From assembly GCA_945787295.1 (NCBI GenBank), contig CALZHQ010000002.1:1-64000 (forward strand): a stretch of 64,000 bases of DNA, written 5' to 3'. The DNA is from an uncultured Desulfuromonadales bacterium (GTDB lineage Bacteria > Desulfobacterota > Desulfuromonadia > Desulfuromonadales > Geopsychrobacteraceae). The position numbers and the translations under genes were made by a program. This document shows, in pieces, positions 51,813 to 62,530 of the stretch (its first letter is position 1; each line of letters starts with the position of its first letter). Below the pieces are notes generated by a model. It saw only the letters and a list, made by a program, of their open reading frames with translations, was not told the DNA's origin and ran no database searches.

Positions 51813-52781
51813 ATGGATTCAGTAATTGCCCTGCTAAGTGACGAAATGAGTGCAGTGGAAGAGCAGATTAAAAACAATCTGTCTTCTGATGTACAGCTGG
51901 TCAGCCAGGTAGGGGAATATATTCTCTCGAGTGGCGGCAAACGTATTCGTCCAATGTTGTTGCTGCTGTCTGCCCGCCTTTGCAATTATCAGGGTGATAA
52001 AGATGTCGAGCTGGCCAGCGTTGTGGAGTTTATCCATACCGCAACTCTGCTGCACGATGATGTCGTCGACAGTGCCGACCTGCGGCGCGGTAACCGCTCG
52101 GCAAACTCCGTTTGGGGAAATCAGGCGTCAGTGCTGGTCGGCGATTTCCTATTTGCCAAATCTTTTTCGGTGATGGTTGGCAGTGAAAGCCTGAAAATTC
52201 TCAAAATCCTTTCCGACACCACGACGCAACTTGCAGAAGGCGAGATCCTGCAGTTGATCAATACCTGCGACCTCGAAGTCAACGAACAGCGCTACCTTCA
52301 GGTGGTGCGTGATAAAACTGCCATTCTGATCGCGGCGGCCTGTCAGGTCGGCGGTGTTTTGGCCGGTGTGGATGAGCAGAAGGAGATGGCGCTGCGTGAG
52401 TTCGGTCTGGAGATCGGCATTGCTTTCCAGCTGATGGATGATGCGCTCGATTATGTAGCAGAGGAGGCTGATTTTGGCAAAGAGCGGGGGCATGATCTGT
52501 ACGAAGGGAAGATGACTCTGCCTTTGATCTGCGCCTTTGAGCGCTCAACTGTTTCTGAAAAAGAAGAGGTGGAGCGGATCATTGAAGCCGAAGAATTAAG
52601 TGACGAAGATCTGGATTACGTCTGTGCGCTGATCGATCGCCACGGGGGGATCGATTATACCCGGCAGAAAGCTGCCCAGCGGATTGAGTTAGCCAAGCAG
52701 CAGCTAAAGATCTTCCCGGATTGCGCTGCCCTGCAGGCACTTTTTGATCTGGCCGATTATGTTGTTGCGCGTAATAAGTGA
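51813..52781 (+). CDS. ispB: Long-chain polyprenyl diphosphate synthase
   Basis: 322 residues with the aspartate-rich motifs LLHDDVVDSADLRRG and LMDDALDY. The small residues (TAT) just before the first motif leave room for long chains, so the product is probably octaprenyl to decaprenyl diphosphate for menaquinone or ubiquinone side chains. A terminator follows. Confidence 0.94.
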   Translation: MDSVIALLSDEMSAVEEQIKNNLSSDVQLVSQVGEYILSSGGKRIRPMLLLLSARLCNYQGDKDVELASVVEFIHTATLLHDDVVDSADLRRGNRSANSVWGNQASVLVGDFLFAKSFSVMVGSESLKILKILSDTTTQLAEGEILQLINTCDLEVNEQRYLQVVRDKTAILIAAACQVGGVLAGVDEQKEMALREFGLEIGIAFQLMDDALDYVAEEADFGKERGHDLYEGKMTLPLICAFERSTVSEKEEVERIIEAEELSDEDLDYVCALIDRHGGIDYTRQKAAQRIELAKQQLKIFPDCAALQALFDLADYVVARNK

Positions 52782-52817
52782 TTTTTTCTATCTATATCTA
52801 TTTTGATTTGTGTGAGA

Positions 52818-52843
52818 GGGGTTCCGTTTGGAGCCCCTTTTTC
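52818..52843 (+). terminator. Intrinsic terminator after ispB
   Basis: GGGGTTCC and GGAGCCCC flank a four-base loop with one mismatch, followed by a T-run. Confidence 0.8.
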
Positions 52844-52895
52844 TATCCATCCGCCGAGCTATGCACATTAGCCAGGGTCCGTTATAATCCGCCTT

Positions 52896-55397
52896 ATGTT
52901 CAAAGTTAATCTGCATAAAAAGGTCCTTGGGGCTTTTCTGCTGTTGGCGATCGTTCCTTTGGTGCTGTTGCTGATCAATTCACACCACAGTTTGCGGCTG
53001 GTGGAAGATCTGTTGCGGCAAAGAACGACCGAGGCGATGGATGTTCAAGCGGCAAATGCCCTCGAGTTACGCGCGGAAATGGTCGCAGCTCAGGTTCGAG
53101 CTTTTCTTCTAGAGGTTGAGGGTGATCTGCAGGATCTGGCTCTTTTACCGGCAGAGCAGGGTGCTTACCTTGATTTCAGCAACCGGCACCAGCGAACGCT
53201 CTGGCAGCGGCGTGGGACCGATGCAGAGCCGATCGAGGTGCATGAGAGCGTGCGTCTTTACAGTGAACTGGCATTTATTGCTGCCGATGGGCGAGAACAG
53301 ATCAGGATCTTTGATGGTCGCCCGGTCGATCGCTTGCGCAATGTTGCCGATCCGCTGCAGACAACGTACAAGGTTGAAGATTATTTTCAGCAGGCGGCAG
53401 GGTTGCCGGCAGGTGAAATCTGGGTGTCGCGTCTGAGCGGGTGGTATGTCAGTCGCGATGAGAAGCTTCATGACGGTGAGATTCCGATGGAGGCGGTGCA
53501 AGAAGCTCCGTACCGTGGGGTGATCCGGTTTGCGACACCGATTTGGAAAGAGGAGCAATTTATGGGGGTCGTGGTGCTGTCCCTCGATCATCGACATTTG
53601 ATGGAGTTTACCCAGCACATCTCGCCCACCGAAGAGCGCTACGTGGCTTTCCCGTCCTATGCCAGCGGCAACTACGCCTTTATGTTCGATGATCAGGGCT
53701 GGACCATTGCTCATCCCAAGTACTGGGATATCCGTGGCTTTGATCCCGACGGCAGTTTGGTGCCGGCCTATACCGAAAATACCTCTGCTGAGGACAAGCG
53801 GCTCGGACGCTTGCCGTTTAATCTGCTCGATGCGGCCTTTATCCATCCGAATTACCCCATCGCTGCAGAGGCGGTGCGGCGGGGAGAAACCGGTGTGGTT
53901 GACACGACCAATATTGGTGGCTCGAAAAAGATCATGGCCTACGCGCCGATCCGTTATGAGCGGGCTGGCTACGATAGATTCAAGGTCTTCGGCGGGGTCA
54001 CGATCGGTGCCGAAGTGGATAACTTTCATCAGCCAGCGGTTGCGACGGCTAAGATAATCCGTCGGGAAATCAGTAACTACCTGAGCGAGTCCTGGTTGGT
54101 CATTTCCATGTCGGTCATGTTGGTCAGCATCGCCGCTTATTTGCTGTCCAACAGTATTGTCAGGCCGCTATTGTCGCTGACTGAAGGGACCAAGGAGATG
54201 ATTCGCGGCAACTTGTCGGCTCGTGTTGACGTCAGTTTGAATGATGAGGTTGGCGAGTTGGCCGAGTCGTTTAACACCATGGTCGAAGAACTGGGCAGCC
54301 GGCGGCGGCGCTTGTTGAAAACTCTCCAGGCCTTGAGACGCTCCCGAAAAGAAATTATCCGCGAGCGGAACTTTAAAGACACCGTTTTTGAAAATGTTGA
54401 AACCGGAATCCTGACTTTTGATCACGCTTCGCGGGTGACCTCAGTCAACGGACCAGCCTGTAAGATTCTCGACATCGAGCGTCCCGAGCGGGATTGTGAC
54501 TGGCGTGGACTGCTCCGGGCCTGGCCGGAATTGGGTGCGGTGTTGGATGAATGGTTTTCGCCGGCGGAAGTTGAGAATAGGGAACCTGGTCGGCGTTATG
54601 TGCCCTTGGAACGTGCTGGCCGGCCATTGACCTATCGGTTGGCACTGTTTCCCCTGAGCTTCCGGCAGGAGGCAGGTTGGTTGCTGACGATTGAGGACCT
54701 AACTGAGCGGGTCAATATGCGCCAGCAGATGGCCAGGATGGACCGTCTGGCCTCTCTTGGTCGCATGTCGGCCGGGATTGCCCACGAAGTGCGCAATCCG
54801 TTGACCGGGGTCAGTCTGCTGCTTGATGAATTGCATGACCGCATGCTGGGCAAAGAGTCGGACCAGAAATTGATTCAGCGAGCGTTGGGTGAAATTGAGC
54901 GACTGGAGCTGCTGGTCAATGAAATGCTGCGGTTTGCGACCATGCCGGCGCCGCAATTGGAACCCGGGAGGGTAGGGGCAGTGATCGAGGAGTCGCTGTT
55001 TTTAATCCGCAAGCAATGCCAGCGCCAGAACGTCGAGCTGGTAGAAGCGATCGCGACGGATCTGCCGCAAGCCAGGTTTGATACCGATCGATTAAAGCAG
55101 GTGCTGCTCAATCTGTATAACAACGCCCTGGATGCCATGCCGGAAGGCGGCAAAATGACGATTTCCGCCGAACAGGTCGGCCATGCAATTGTTGTATCCG
55201 TCGCCGATACCGGGGCGGGGATCCCCGCCGAGCAGATACCGTTGGTTTTCGAACCTTTCTATACCAGTAAAGGGCAGGGGACCGGCCTCGGTTTGTCAAT
55301 CAGTTACAATATAATTTCTGACCATGGCGGCGAAATAGATGTTGATAGCCAGGTTGGAGAAGGCGCCGTTTTCCGTTTTACCCTCCCTCTATCGTAA
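52896..55397 (+). CDS. Large sensor histidine kinase with periplasmic Cache-like domain
   Basis: 833 residues. Membrane segment about 10-30; a periplasmic domain of about 360 residues that looks like a double Cache domain; second membrane segment about 397-417; HAMP (about 418-470); coiled coil; a PAS-like domain (about 495-605); HisKA with His630 in GIAHEVRNPLTG; HATPase with NNALDAMPEGG and GTGLGLSI. The layout resembles DctB-type carboxylate sensors. It is followed by a sigma54-dependent regulator and a carboxylate transporter, so I infer it senses dicarboxylates. Confidence 0.92.
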   Translation: MFKVNLHKKVLGAFLLLAIVPLVLLLINSHHSLRLVEDLLRQRTTEAMDVQAANALELRAEMVAAQVRAFLLEVEGDLQDLALLPAEQGAYLDFSNRHQRTLWQRRGTDAEPIEVHESVRLYSELAFIAADGREQIRIFDGRPVDRLRNVADPLQTTYKVEDYFQQAAGLPAGEIWVSRLSGWYVSRDEKLHDGEIPMEAVQEAPYRGVIRFATPIWKEEQFMGVVVLSLDHRHLMEFTQHISPTEERYVAFPSYASGNYAFMFDDQGWTIAHPKYWDIRGFDPDGSLVPAYTENTSAEDKRLGRLPFNLLDAAFIHPNYPIAAEAVRRGETGVVDTTNIGGSKKIMAYAPIRYERAGYDRFKVFGGVTIGAEVDNFHQPAVATAKIIRREISNYLSESWLVISMSVMLVSIAAYLLSNSIVRPLLSLTEGTKEMIRGNLSARVDVSLNDEVGELAESFNTMVEELGSRRRRLLKTLQALRRSRKEIIRERNFKDTVFENVETGILTFDHASRVTSVNGPACKILDIERPERDCDWRGLLRAWPELGAVLDEWFSPAEVENREPGRRYVPLERAGRPLTYRLALFPLSFRQEAGWLLTIEDLTERVNMRQQMARMDRLASLGRMSAGIAHEVRNPLTGVSLLLDELHDRMLGKESDQKLIQRALGEIERLELLVNEMLRFATMPAPQLEPGRVGAVIEESLFLIRKQCQRQNVELVEAIATDLPQARFDTDRLKQVLLNLYNNALDAMPEGGKMTISAEQVGHAIVVSVADTGAGIPAEQIPLVFEPFYTSKGQGTGLGLSISYNIISDHGGEIDVDSQVGEGAVFRFTLPLS

Positions 55398-55564
55398 TTC
55401 CCAAACATATGATATGGCCAAAAAAAGCCTGATGGCTCCATTTTTATAATCTTTGACTTAGGTTTTGCTGGCTTAGTGGCTAAAAAAAGCCTTAATCCTT
55501 GTTTTTAATTCTGCTTGTGGCTATATTTAGTCATCAGTCTGAAACCACAGCAGAGGTTAAAGCC

Positions 55565-56932
55565 ATGGAAAAAATACTTATCGTTGATGATGAAGCCTTT
55601 ATCCGGGAAAACCTGGAACGCATTCTTGCTGAAGATGGCTACCGGCCATTATCGACCGAATCCCCTGACGAAGCGGTCAAGATTGTCGCCGAAGAAGAGG
55701 TCAGCCTGGTGCTGCTTGATTTGAATCTCGGCAGTTACAGCGGGCTTGATGTCCTGCGGGCGATGAAAGAAGTTGATCCGGATATTTTGGTTATCATCAT
55801 TACCGGTTACGGGACGGTCGAAAGCGCAGTCGAGGCTCTGAAGATCGGCGCTTACGATTACATCAAAAAACCGTTCAAGGCCGATGCCATTCACCTGATC
55901 GTCAAACTGGCACTGGAAACTCAGAACTTGCGCCGGCGCGTCAAGCGTTTGTCGAAAGATGACAGCGGCATTAACATGGTCGGCAACAGTCCTGCGCTGT
56001 TGCAGATTTTCCGACAGATCCGTGAGGTGGCGAAACATGAAACAGCCACGGTGCTGATTACCGGCGAAAGTGGGACCGGTAAAGAGTTGGTCGCTCACGC
56101 GATCCATAACCTGTCGCCACGCAGTGAACGGCCTTTCGTAGAAATCAACTGCGGCTCTTTACCCTATAATCTCCTTGAATCTGAACTGTTCGGGCATGAA
56201 CGGGGCGCTTTTACCGATGCCAAAACCAGAAAGATCGGCCTGTTCGAAGAGTCGGACAGCGGCTCGATCTTTCTGGATGAAATCGGTGAGATGGACATGA
56301 ACCTGCAGGTCAAGCTGCTGCGGGTTCTGGAGGATCGTAAGATCCGCCGGCTCGGTGGTAACCGGAACATCGATATCAACGTGCGGATCATTGCCGCGAC
56401 CAATGCCGATATTAAAGGTGCTCTGGAGCGCAAGGAATTTCGCGAAGATCTATACTATCGCCTGAACGTCTTCCCGATCCATATTCCGCCGCTGCGTGAT
56501 CGGCGTGAAGATGTTCCGGTGTTGCTGGAACATTTCCTGATCCGTTTCAGCAAGGAATTTCACAAGTCGATAAAAGCTTTTTCCCGCGATGCACTCGATC
56601 TGATGATGCGTTACCACTGGCCGGGAAATGTTCGTGAACTCCGGAATGTCGTCGAACGGATCTGTATTATGCATAACGTCGATCAGATCTGCGCCGAGCA
56701 CTTGCCACGTGAAATCTGGGGGGAGGCGCCGCAAAGTGAAGTCCCCTTCAGTTACGAAATCCCACCGGAAGGGATCGTGCTGGATGACGTCGTCGACCAG
56801 GTGGAAAAGGACCTGGTTTCCAGGGCCTTTCAGATTACCGGAGGCAATGTGGCCAAGACTGCCCGAATCCTCAATGTGCCGCGTGGGACCTTGCGCTACA
56901 AGTTGGAAAAATATCAACTGAGCAGCGACTGA
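55565..56932 (+). CDS. Sigma54-dependent response regulator (NtrC family)
   Basis: 455 residues from the ATG at 55565 (the longer frame from 55499 adds an unrelated N-terminus). Receiver domain with Asp52 in LLDLNL and Lys in YIKKPF; AAA+ domain with Walker A GESGTGKE, sigma54-contact loop GAFTDA (GAFTGA variant) and GSIFLDEIGEMD; C-terminal Fis-type HTH (GGNVAKTARILNVPRGTLRYKLEK). Partner of the kinase upstream. It probably activates the -24/-12 promoter at 57117. Confidence 0.95.
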   Translation: MEKILIVDDEAFIRENLERILAEDGYRPLSTESPDEAVKIVAEEEVSLVLLDLNLGSYSGLDVLRAMKEVDPDILVIIITGYGTVESAVEALKIGAYDYIKKPFKADAIHLIVKLALETQNLRRRVKRLSKDDSGINMVGNSPALLQIFRQIREVAKHETATVLITGESGTGKELVAHAIHNLSPRSERPFVEINCGSLPYNLLESELFGHERGAFTDAKTRKIGLFEESDSGSIFLDEIGEMDMNLQVKLLRVLEDRKIRRLGGNRNIDINVRIIAATNADIKGALERKEFREDLYYRLNVFPIHIPPLRDRREDVPVLLEHFLIRFSKEFHKSIKAFSRDALDLMMRYHWPGNVRELRNVVERICIMHNVDQICAEHLPREIWGEAPQSEVPFSYEIPPEGIVLDDVVDQVEKDLVSRAFQITGGNVAKTARILNVPRGTLRYKLEKYQLSSD

Positions 56933-56960
56933 TAACAGTTTTTACAACCCTGTTTTTCTG

Positions 56961-57005
56961 AAGCCGACCTTGCTGGCCAAAATCAGCCAATAGGGTCGGC
57001 TTTTG
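56961..57005 (+). terminator. Intrinsic terminator after the response regulator
   Basis: AAGCCGACC and GGGTCGGCTT form the outer stem, with an inner TGGC/GCCA hairpin, followed by a short T-run. It isolates the kinase/regulator pair from the transporter. Confidence 0.75.
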
Positions 57006-57116
57006 GTATTTTATCCTCTTGCTCTTCTCTGACTCCGTCTGCAAATCCTTTTGAGGTTATTCTTTAAGTAGACGTAAATACAGATTAAAAAAAATATTGT
57101 ATACAGTTGTTGATTA

Positions 57117-57133
57117 TTGGCACCGGCGTTGCT
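57117..57133 (+). promoter_or_regulatory. Sigma54 (-24/-12) promoter of the transporter gene
   Basis: TTGGCAC, five bases, TTGCT. This fits the sigma54 consensus TTGGCACG-N4-TTGCW except for one C in place of G. The GG at 57119-57120 and GC at 57131-57132 have correct spacing. Start of transcription about 57144, 85 bases before the transporter ATG. A TGTATACA palindrome (57098-57105) lies just upstream. Confidence 0.85.
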
Positions 57134-57228
57134 CTGTCCAGATTTATCAAAAGTTGTTTGATGTTTTGTCACACGTACCGATTCATGGGAATGGTTCGAA
57201 TAACTGGATAACTGAATAGGAGCGAGCA

Positions 57229-58974
57229 ATGCTAACAATGTTGTGGAATCGTCTCTGGACGATGCATGATGACACCAAAGAGACGATTGCCTTTACCCCG
57301 CAAGCGATGAGACGGTTGATGGGTAAAAAAGGTTTGCTGGTTGCAGAACGCCGGATCGAGCATGATGTCGATCTCGCTGACGAAATTGAAGAAGCACCTG
57401 CCGAACACGCCAACCGCTTGAAGAGCACACCCGGTGGTGTTGACGAAGGTGAGCCGAAAGAATACACCAAACGGCAGAAGATCGGTCTGGCACTTGGGCC
57501 GGCACTCTTTTTCCTGATGCTGCTCGCTCCGACCCCCGCAGGTATGGGAGATTCGGCACAGAAAATGGCAGCTGTCGCGCTACTGATGGCGACCTGGTGG
57601 ATGTGTGAATCGATTCCGATTCCGGCCACCAGCCTGTTGCCGATCGCCTTGTTTCCGTTCATGGGGATCATGCACACCAAGGCGGCGACCGCACCTTATG
57701 CAAGTCACCTGATCTTCCTCTTCATGGGTGGGTTCATTATCGCTCTGGCTATGCAGCGTTGGGAGTTGCACCGGCGGATCGCCATGAACATCGTCAAGGC
57801 GGTCGGGTTTTCGCCGAGTCGGTTGATTTTCGGATTTATGGCGGCAACTGCTGTGCTTTCGGCCTTTGTTTCCAACACTGCGACCACCGTCATGATGATG
57901 CCGATCGGCCTGGCGATTATCGCCCACGTCGTTGAAGAAGGGAAGAAGGAGGGGCTCGATAAGGAGATCGATTTCGCGCAAGGGAAATTCAACTTCGGCC
58001 TCAACCTGATGCTCGGCATCGCATATGCTGCGTCGATCGGTGGCGTTGCCACTCTGATAGGCACACCGCCGAACACCGTTCTCGCCGGTTACCTGCAGAA
58101 AACCTACGGTTACGAGATTACTTTTGTCGACTGGATGAAGGTCGGTGTCCCGCTGGTTATCGTTATGCTGCCGCTTTGCTGGCTTTGGCTGACCCGTGTT
58201 GCCAACCCGATGAAGCTGAAGAAGGTCCCGGGTGGTCGCGACCTGATCAACAAAGAGCTGAAAGAGATGGGCGCGATGAGCACTGGCGAGCGCTGGACTG
58301 CACTGGTCTTTCTCTTGACTGCGCTCGGCTGGATTTTTCGCAAGCAGCTGTCCCCTATCTTCCCTGATCCGGCCCTGGTTACCGATGCTGCTATTGCCAT
58401 GGTCGGTGCGCTGGCTCTGTTCCTGATTCCGATCAACATGAAGAAGAACCAGTTCGTCATGGACTGGCACTGGGCCAGTAAAATGCCTTGGGGTGTGCTG
58501 ATTCTGTTCGGTGGTGGCCTGGCTATGGCTGCCGGATTCAAGAAGACCGGTCTGGCTGAATGGATCGGTTCCCAGGTTGGCCTGCTGGAAAATGCGCCGA
58601 TTCTGGTCCTGGTCGTTGCCGTCGCGACCCTGATTATCTTCCTTACCGAATTGACCTCGAACACCGCAACCTCGGCGATGGTCATGCCGATCCTTTCGGC
58701 GGTTGCGATCGGCCTGGGGCAGAACCCGCTGCTGCTGGTTGTCCCGGCTGCCATTGCCGCTTCTTGCGCCTTCATGTTGCCGGTCGCAACCCCGCCGAAC
58801 GCTATTGTCTTCGGTTCAGGTTATGTGTCGATCCCGCAGATGGCAAAAAGTGGACTCGGCCTTAACTTCATCGGCATCGCCCTGGCTGTTGTCGCCACTT
58901 ATGTTCTGGTGCTTCCGGTGTTCGATGTTGTTATCGGCGAAATCCCGACCTGGACCCAGGTGATCCCTAAATAA
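57229..58974 (+). CDS. DASS/SLC13 family anion (dicarboxylate) transporter
   Basis: 581 residues. A charged cytoplasmic N-terminus of about 85 residues precedes 11 or 12 membrane helices. SNTATTVMMMPIG and SNTATSAMVMPIL are the two SNT motifs that bind carboxylate and sodium in this family, and ATPPNAIVFGSGY is the C-terminal signature. Likely substrates are C4 dicarboxylates. GGAG precedes the ATG. The sigma54 promoter at 57117 and the kinase/regulator pair upstream suggest inducible uptake. Confidence 0.93.
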   Translation: MLTMLWNRLWTMHDDTKETIAFTPQAMRRLMGKKGLLVAERRIEHDVDLADEIEEAPAEHANRLKSTPGGVDEGEPKEYTKRQKIGLALGPALFFLMLLAPTPAGMGDSAQKMAAVALLMATWWMCESIPIPATSLLPIALFPFMGIMHTKAATAPYASHLIFLFMGGFIIALAMQRWELHRRIAMNIVKAVGFSPSRLIFGFMAATAVLSAFVSNTATTVMMMPIGLAIIAHVVEEGKKEGLDKEIDFAQGKFNFGLNLMLGIAYAASIGGVATLIGTPPNTVLAGYLQKTYGYEITFVDWMKVGVPLVIVMLPLCWLWLTRVANPMKLKKVPGGRDLINKELKEMGAMSTGERWTALVFLLTALGWIFRKQLSPIFPDPALVTDAAIAMVGALALFLIPINMKKNQFVMDWHWASKMPWGVLILFGGGLAMAAGFKKTGLAEWIGSQVGLLENAPILVLVVAVATLIIFLTELTSNTATSAMVMPILSAVAIGLGQNPLLLVVPAAIAASCAFMLPVATPPNAIVFGSGYVSIPQMAKSGLGLNFIGIALAVVATYVLVLPVFDVVIGEIPTWTQVIPK

Positions 58975-58994
58975 GCGAAAGCGATCGTTAAAGG

Positions 58995-59012
58995 CTACGT
59001 TTCGTAGTTTTT
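58995..59012 (+). terminator. Small hairpin after the transporter gene
   Basis: CTACG-ttt-CGTAG followed by five T residues, 20 bases past the stop. A second, stronger one is at 59059. Confidence 0.5.
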
Positions 59013-59058
59013 GAACGATTGTGAAAACCTCTCTCTGTGGTCCGCAACGGACTGTTTG

Positions 59059-59095
59059 GCCCCATTCAGACTCCTCTGGATGGGGTCTTTTTTTT
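59059..59095 (+). terminator. Intrinsic terminator
   Basis: GCCCCAT and ATGGGGT, with an inner AGA/TCT pair, followed by eight T residues. Confidence 0.85.
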
Positions 59096-59160
59096 ACAGA
59101 AACTGATTATTTATCTGCTAAGATTTTAGGGGCGACAAATAAAGAGAGAGGTGGGGAGCA

Positions 59161-60162
59161 ATGCACACTATTCGAAAAAGTCTTGCTGTGCAGATTCTTG
59201 TTGTTGTCATCTATTGCTTGCAGGTTGTTCCCGCTATCGCAGTCGAGGCCGCGGCGCAGGACTTTTCTGGCTGGCTGCAGCAATTAAGGCAGGACGCCTT
59301 GGCTGCCGGCATCAGTCAGCCGACGGTTGATGAAACCTTGTCCGCGCCGGAAATTCTCTCCTTTGTGATCAAGGCGGATCGCAATCAGCCTGAATTCAAA
59401 AAATCACTAGACCAGTATCTTGTGGGTGTTCTCAGTGATAAGAGGATCAATCTGGGGCAGCAGAAGTTGGCTGAAAATCGCCGACTTTTGAATCGGATCG
59501 GCGAAGCATATGCGGTGCAGCCGCGCTTTATCGTCGCGCTTTGGGGAATCGAAACCTATTACGGACGTCATACCGGAAAAGTCTCGATTATCGATGCCTT
59601 GGTAACGCTCGCTTATGATGGTCGCCGCAGTGCTTATTTCCGCAAAGAGCTGTTAAACGCACTCAGAATCATTGATGCTGGACATATCAGTTACAATAAG
59701 ATGCAAGGTTCCTGGGCGGGAGCAATGGGACAGGTTCAGTTTATGCCCTCATCCTTTTTACGTTATGCCGTGGATGGGAATGGCGATGGCCGGATTGATC
59801 TGTGGCAGACTCCAGAAGATTACCTTTCCTCTGCGGCAAACTATCTGGCCAAAATGGGCTGGCAGGGAACCCAAACCTGGGGTCGTGAGGTCAGCGTGCC
59901 GAAAGGACTGGATAAGACGCTGGTTGGTATGAATAAGCAGGCACTCTTGTCGACCTGGCAAAAATATGGAGTGAGGCGGAGTCATGGTGCGAATTTACCG
60001 AAAGTTAAATTAAGGGCATCGTTGATTCAGCCGCAAGGGCCGGAGGGACGATCGTTTCTGGTCTATGAAAACTACCGGGCGCTGATGAAATGGAACCGCG
60101 CCCACAGCTTTGCTATTAGTGTGGGGATGCTGGCGGATCGGCTGGGTGGTGTCGATAAGTAG
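59161..60162 (+). CDS. Lytic murein transglycosylase (MltB family)
   Basis: 333 residues with a signal peptide (about 1-30) and the MltB-type catalytic domain. The catalytic glutamate is in IVALWGIETYYGRHTG; GAMGQVQFMPSSF is the next motif. It cleaves peptidoglycan glycan strands in the periplasm, forming 1,6-anhydro ends. No lipobox, so probably soluble (Slt-like in location). Single gene. Confidence 0.93.
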   Translation: MHTIRKSLAVQILVVVIYCLQVVPAIAVEAAAQDFSGWLQQLRQDALAAGISQPTVDETLSAPEILSFVIKADRNQPEFKKSLDQYLVGVLSDKRINLGQQKLAENRRLLNRIGEAYAVQPRFIVALWGIETYYGRHTGKVSIIDALVTLAYDGRRSAYFRKELLNALRIIDAGHISYNKMQGSWAGAMGQVQFMPSSFLRYAVDGNGDGRIDLWQTPEDYLSSAANYLAKMGWQGTQTWGREVSVPKGLDKTLVGMNKQALLSTWQKYGVRRSHGANLPKVKLRASLIQPQGPEGRSFLVYENYRALMKWNRAHSFAISVGMLADRLGGVDK

Positions 60163-60200
60163 ATAGTTCTTACGAACAGCAGAATAGGTCGCGTCGTTTG

Positions 60201-60683
60201 TCAGACATTTTTGCGGATGACTAAATCAACCCAATTATCTCTGATGTCGTTGATTTCAATTGAGTAGTTAGTGTCTGCATGGTTTATTTTAATTTTTTCT
60301 CCTATGCCAACATTTTTATGGTTTTTGTTTTTATTTTTATTGTTATCCAAGGTTATGTACATGCTGGCCTGTTTTAAGTCGTTGTCTGAATTGGATATGT
60401 AGACCATAAAGCCAAACTTGCTGGTAAATGAGGTGCCTTGCATCAGGCTTGTTTCCTCATTGTCTGGTTTGTTTTCAGTGTTGACACTGCTGGCAGGCTG
60501 AGAAGGGAGTTTTTCAATTTCGCTCTCTGGTTTCGTATTTTCATCCCTTGATTTTTCTGTTTCGAAATTACGCGGGTCTACCATTGGATTGACAGACAGC
60601 ATCCAGGTCGTACCGAAAACGATTCCGCATACCATGATGGCAGAGATTAACCAATACTCTTTTATCTTTTTATAGTAATTCAT
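60201..60683 (-). CDS. Unknown membrane-anchored protein, AT-rich
   Basis: 160 residues: a basic N-terminus, one membrane segment (about 11-31), a charged Asn/Glu/Lys-rich linker (about 40-80) and a C-terminal domain with a KNKNKNHKN run. The coding sequence uses many A/T-ending codons, unlike its neighbours. I do not recognise the family. It may be recently acquired. Confidence 0.6.
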   Translation of the reverse strand: MNYYKKIKEYWLISAIMVCGIVFGTTWMLSVNPMVDPRNFETEKSRDENTKPESEIEKLPSQPASSVNTENKPDNEETSLMQGTSFTSKFGFMVYISNSDNDLKQASMYITLDNNKNKNKNHKNVGIGEKIKINHADTNYSIEINDIRDNWVDLVIRKNV

Positions 60684-61042
60684 TGTTCCTCTTTGGTTTG
60701 ATGTCTAACGGTTCGTGATTCTAACCGGCGGCGGAGCGACTTGCGTGGTTCACCGCAATTTTAAATTTTGCCATTCAACTTTTCAAAGACGTATTTTACC
60801 GTCTGGGTTGATTTTTTTGTTAGTTTTTTATTGCTTGTTAATTTTATCCCCAAAGGGCAGTGATTGCCTGAACTGTTTCCTTGCCTTTGTTGTGTTTTCT
60901 GCTGCAATCATGTGAACCGATGTTGATTGCTTATCCCCCGATAAAAATATTCTAAAAACGGATAGATACTAGCGAATTGTTCTTGTTTGGTCAATTCAAT
61001 ATCGAGAACGCAGCGTTCGATCTGATCAGAATTGAACAAACA
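60684..61042. other. AT-rich intergenic region with inverted repeat
   Basis: No gene seen. At 60983-61043, TTGTTTGGTCAATTC and GAATTGAACAAACAA form an inverted repeat (14 of 15 bases) around an inner GAACG-cag-CGTTC hairpin. The right arm abuts the purB terminator. The rest is AT-rich without clear signals. Confidence 0.5.
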
Positions 61043-61070
61043 AAAAAGGACCGCAGAGGCGATCCTTTTG
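61043..61070 (-). terminator. Intrinsic terminator after purB
   Basis: On the minus strand, AAAAGGATC and GGTCCTTTT (imperfect) flank an eight-base loop, with a T-run after it, 24 bases past the purB stop. Confidence 0.7.
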
Positions 61071-61092
61071 AGTCGTTGTCTATATGTGAGAA

Positions 61093-62469
<1,377 letters not shown>

Positions 62470-62530
62470 TTAAAGACGGCACTATAAAGCAGGCAGGATT
62501 TGGCTGCAAGTCTTGAGTAGGTATTTCACT

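Noticed and set aside
55565..56932. GAFTDA instead of GAFTGA in the sigma54 activator
   Set aside because: This variant is common in NtrC-family proteins, so it does not suggest loss of sigma54 contact.
57580..58470. 296-codon minus-strand frame opposite the DASS transporter
   Set aside because: His/Arg/Gln-rich shadow of a membrane protein gene; no start signals.
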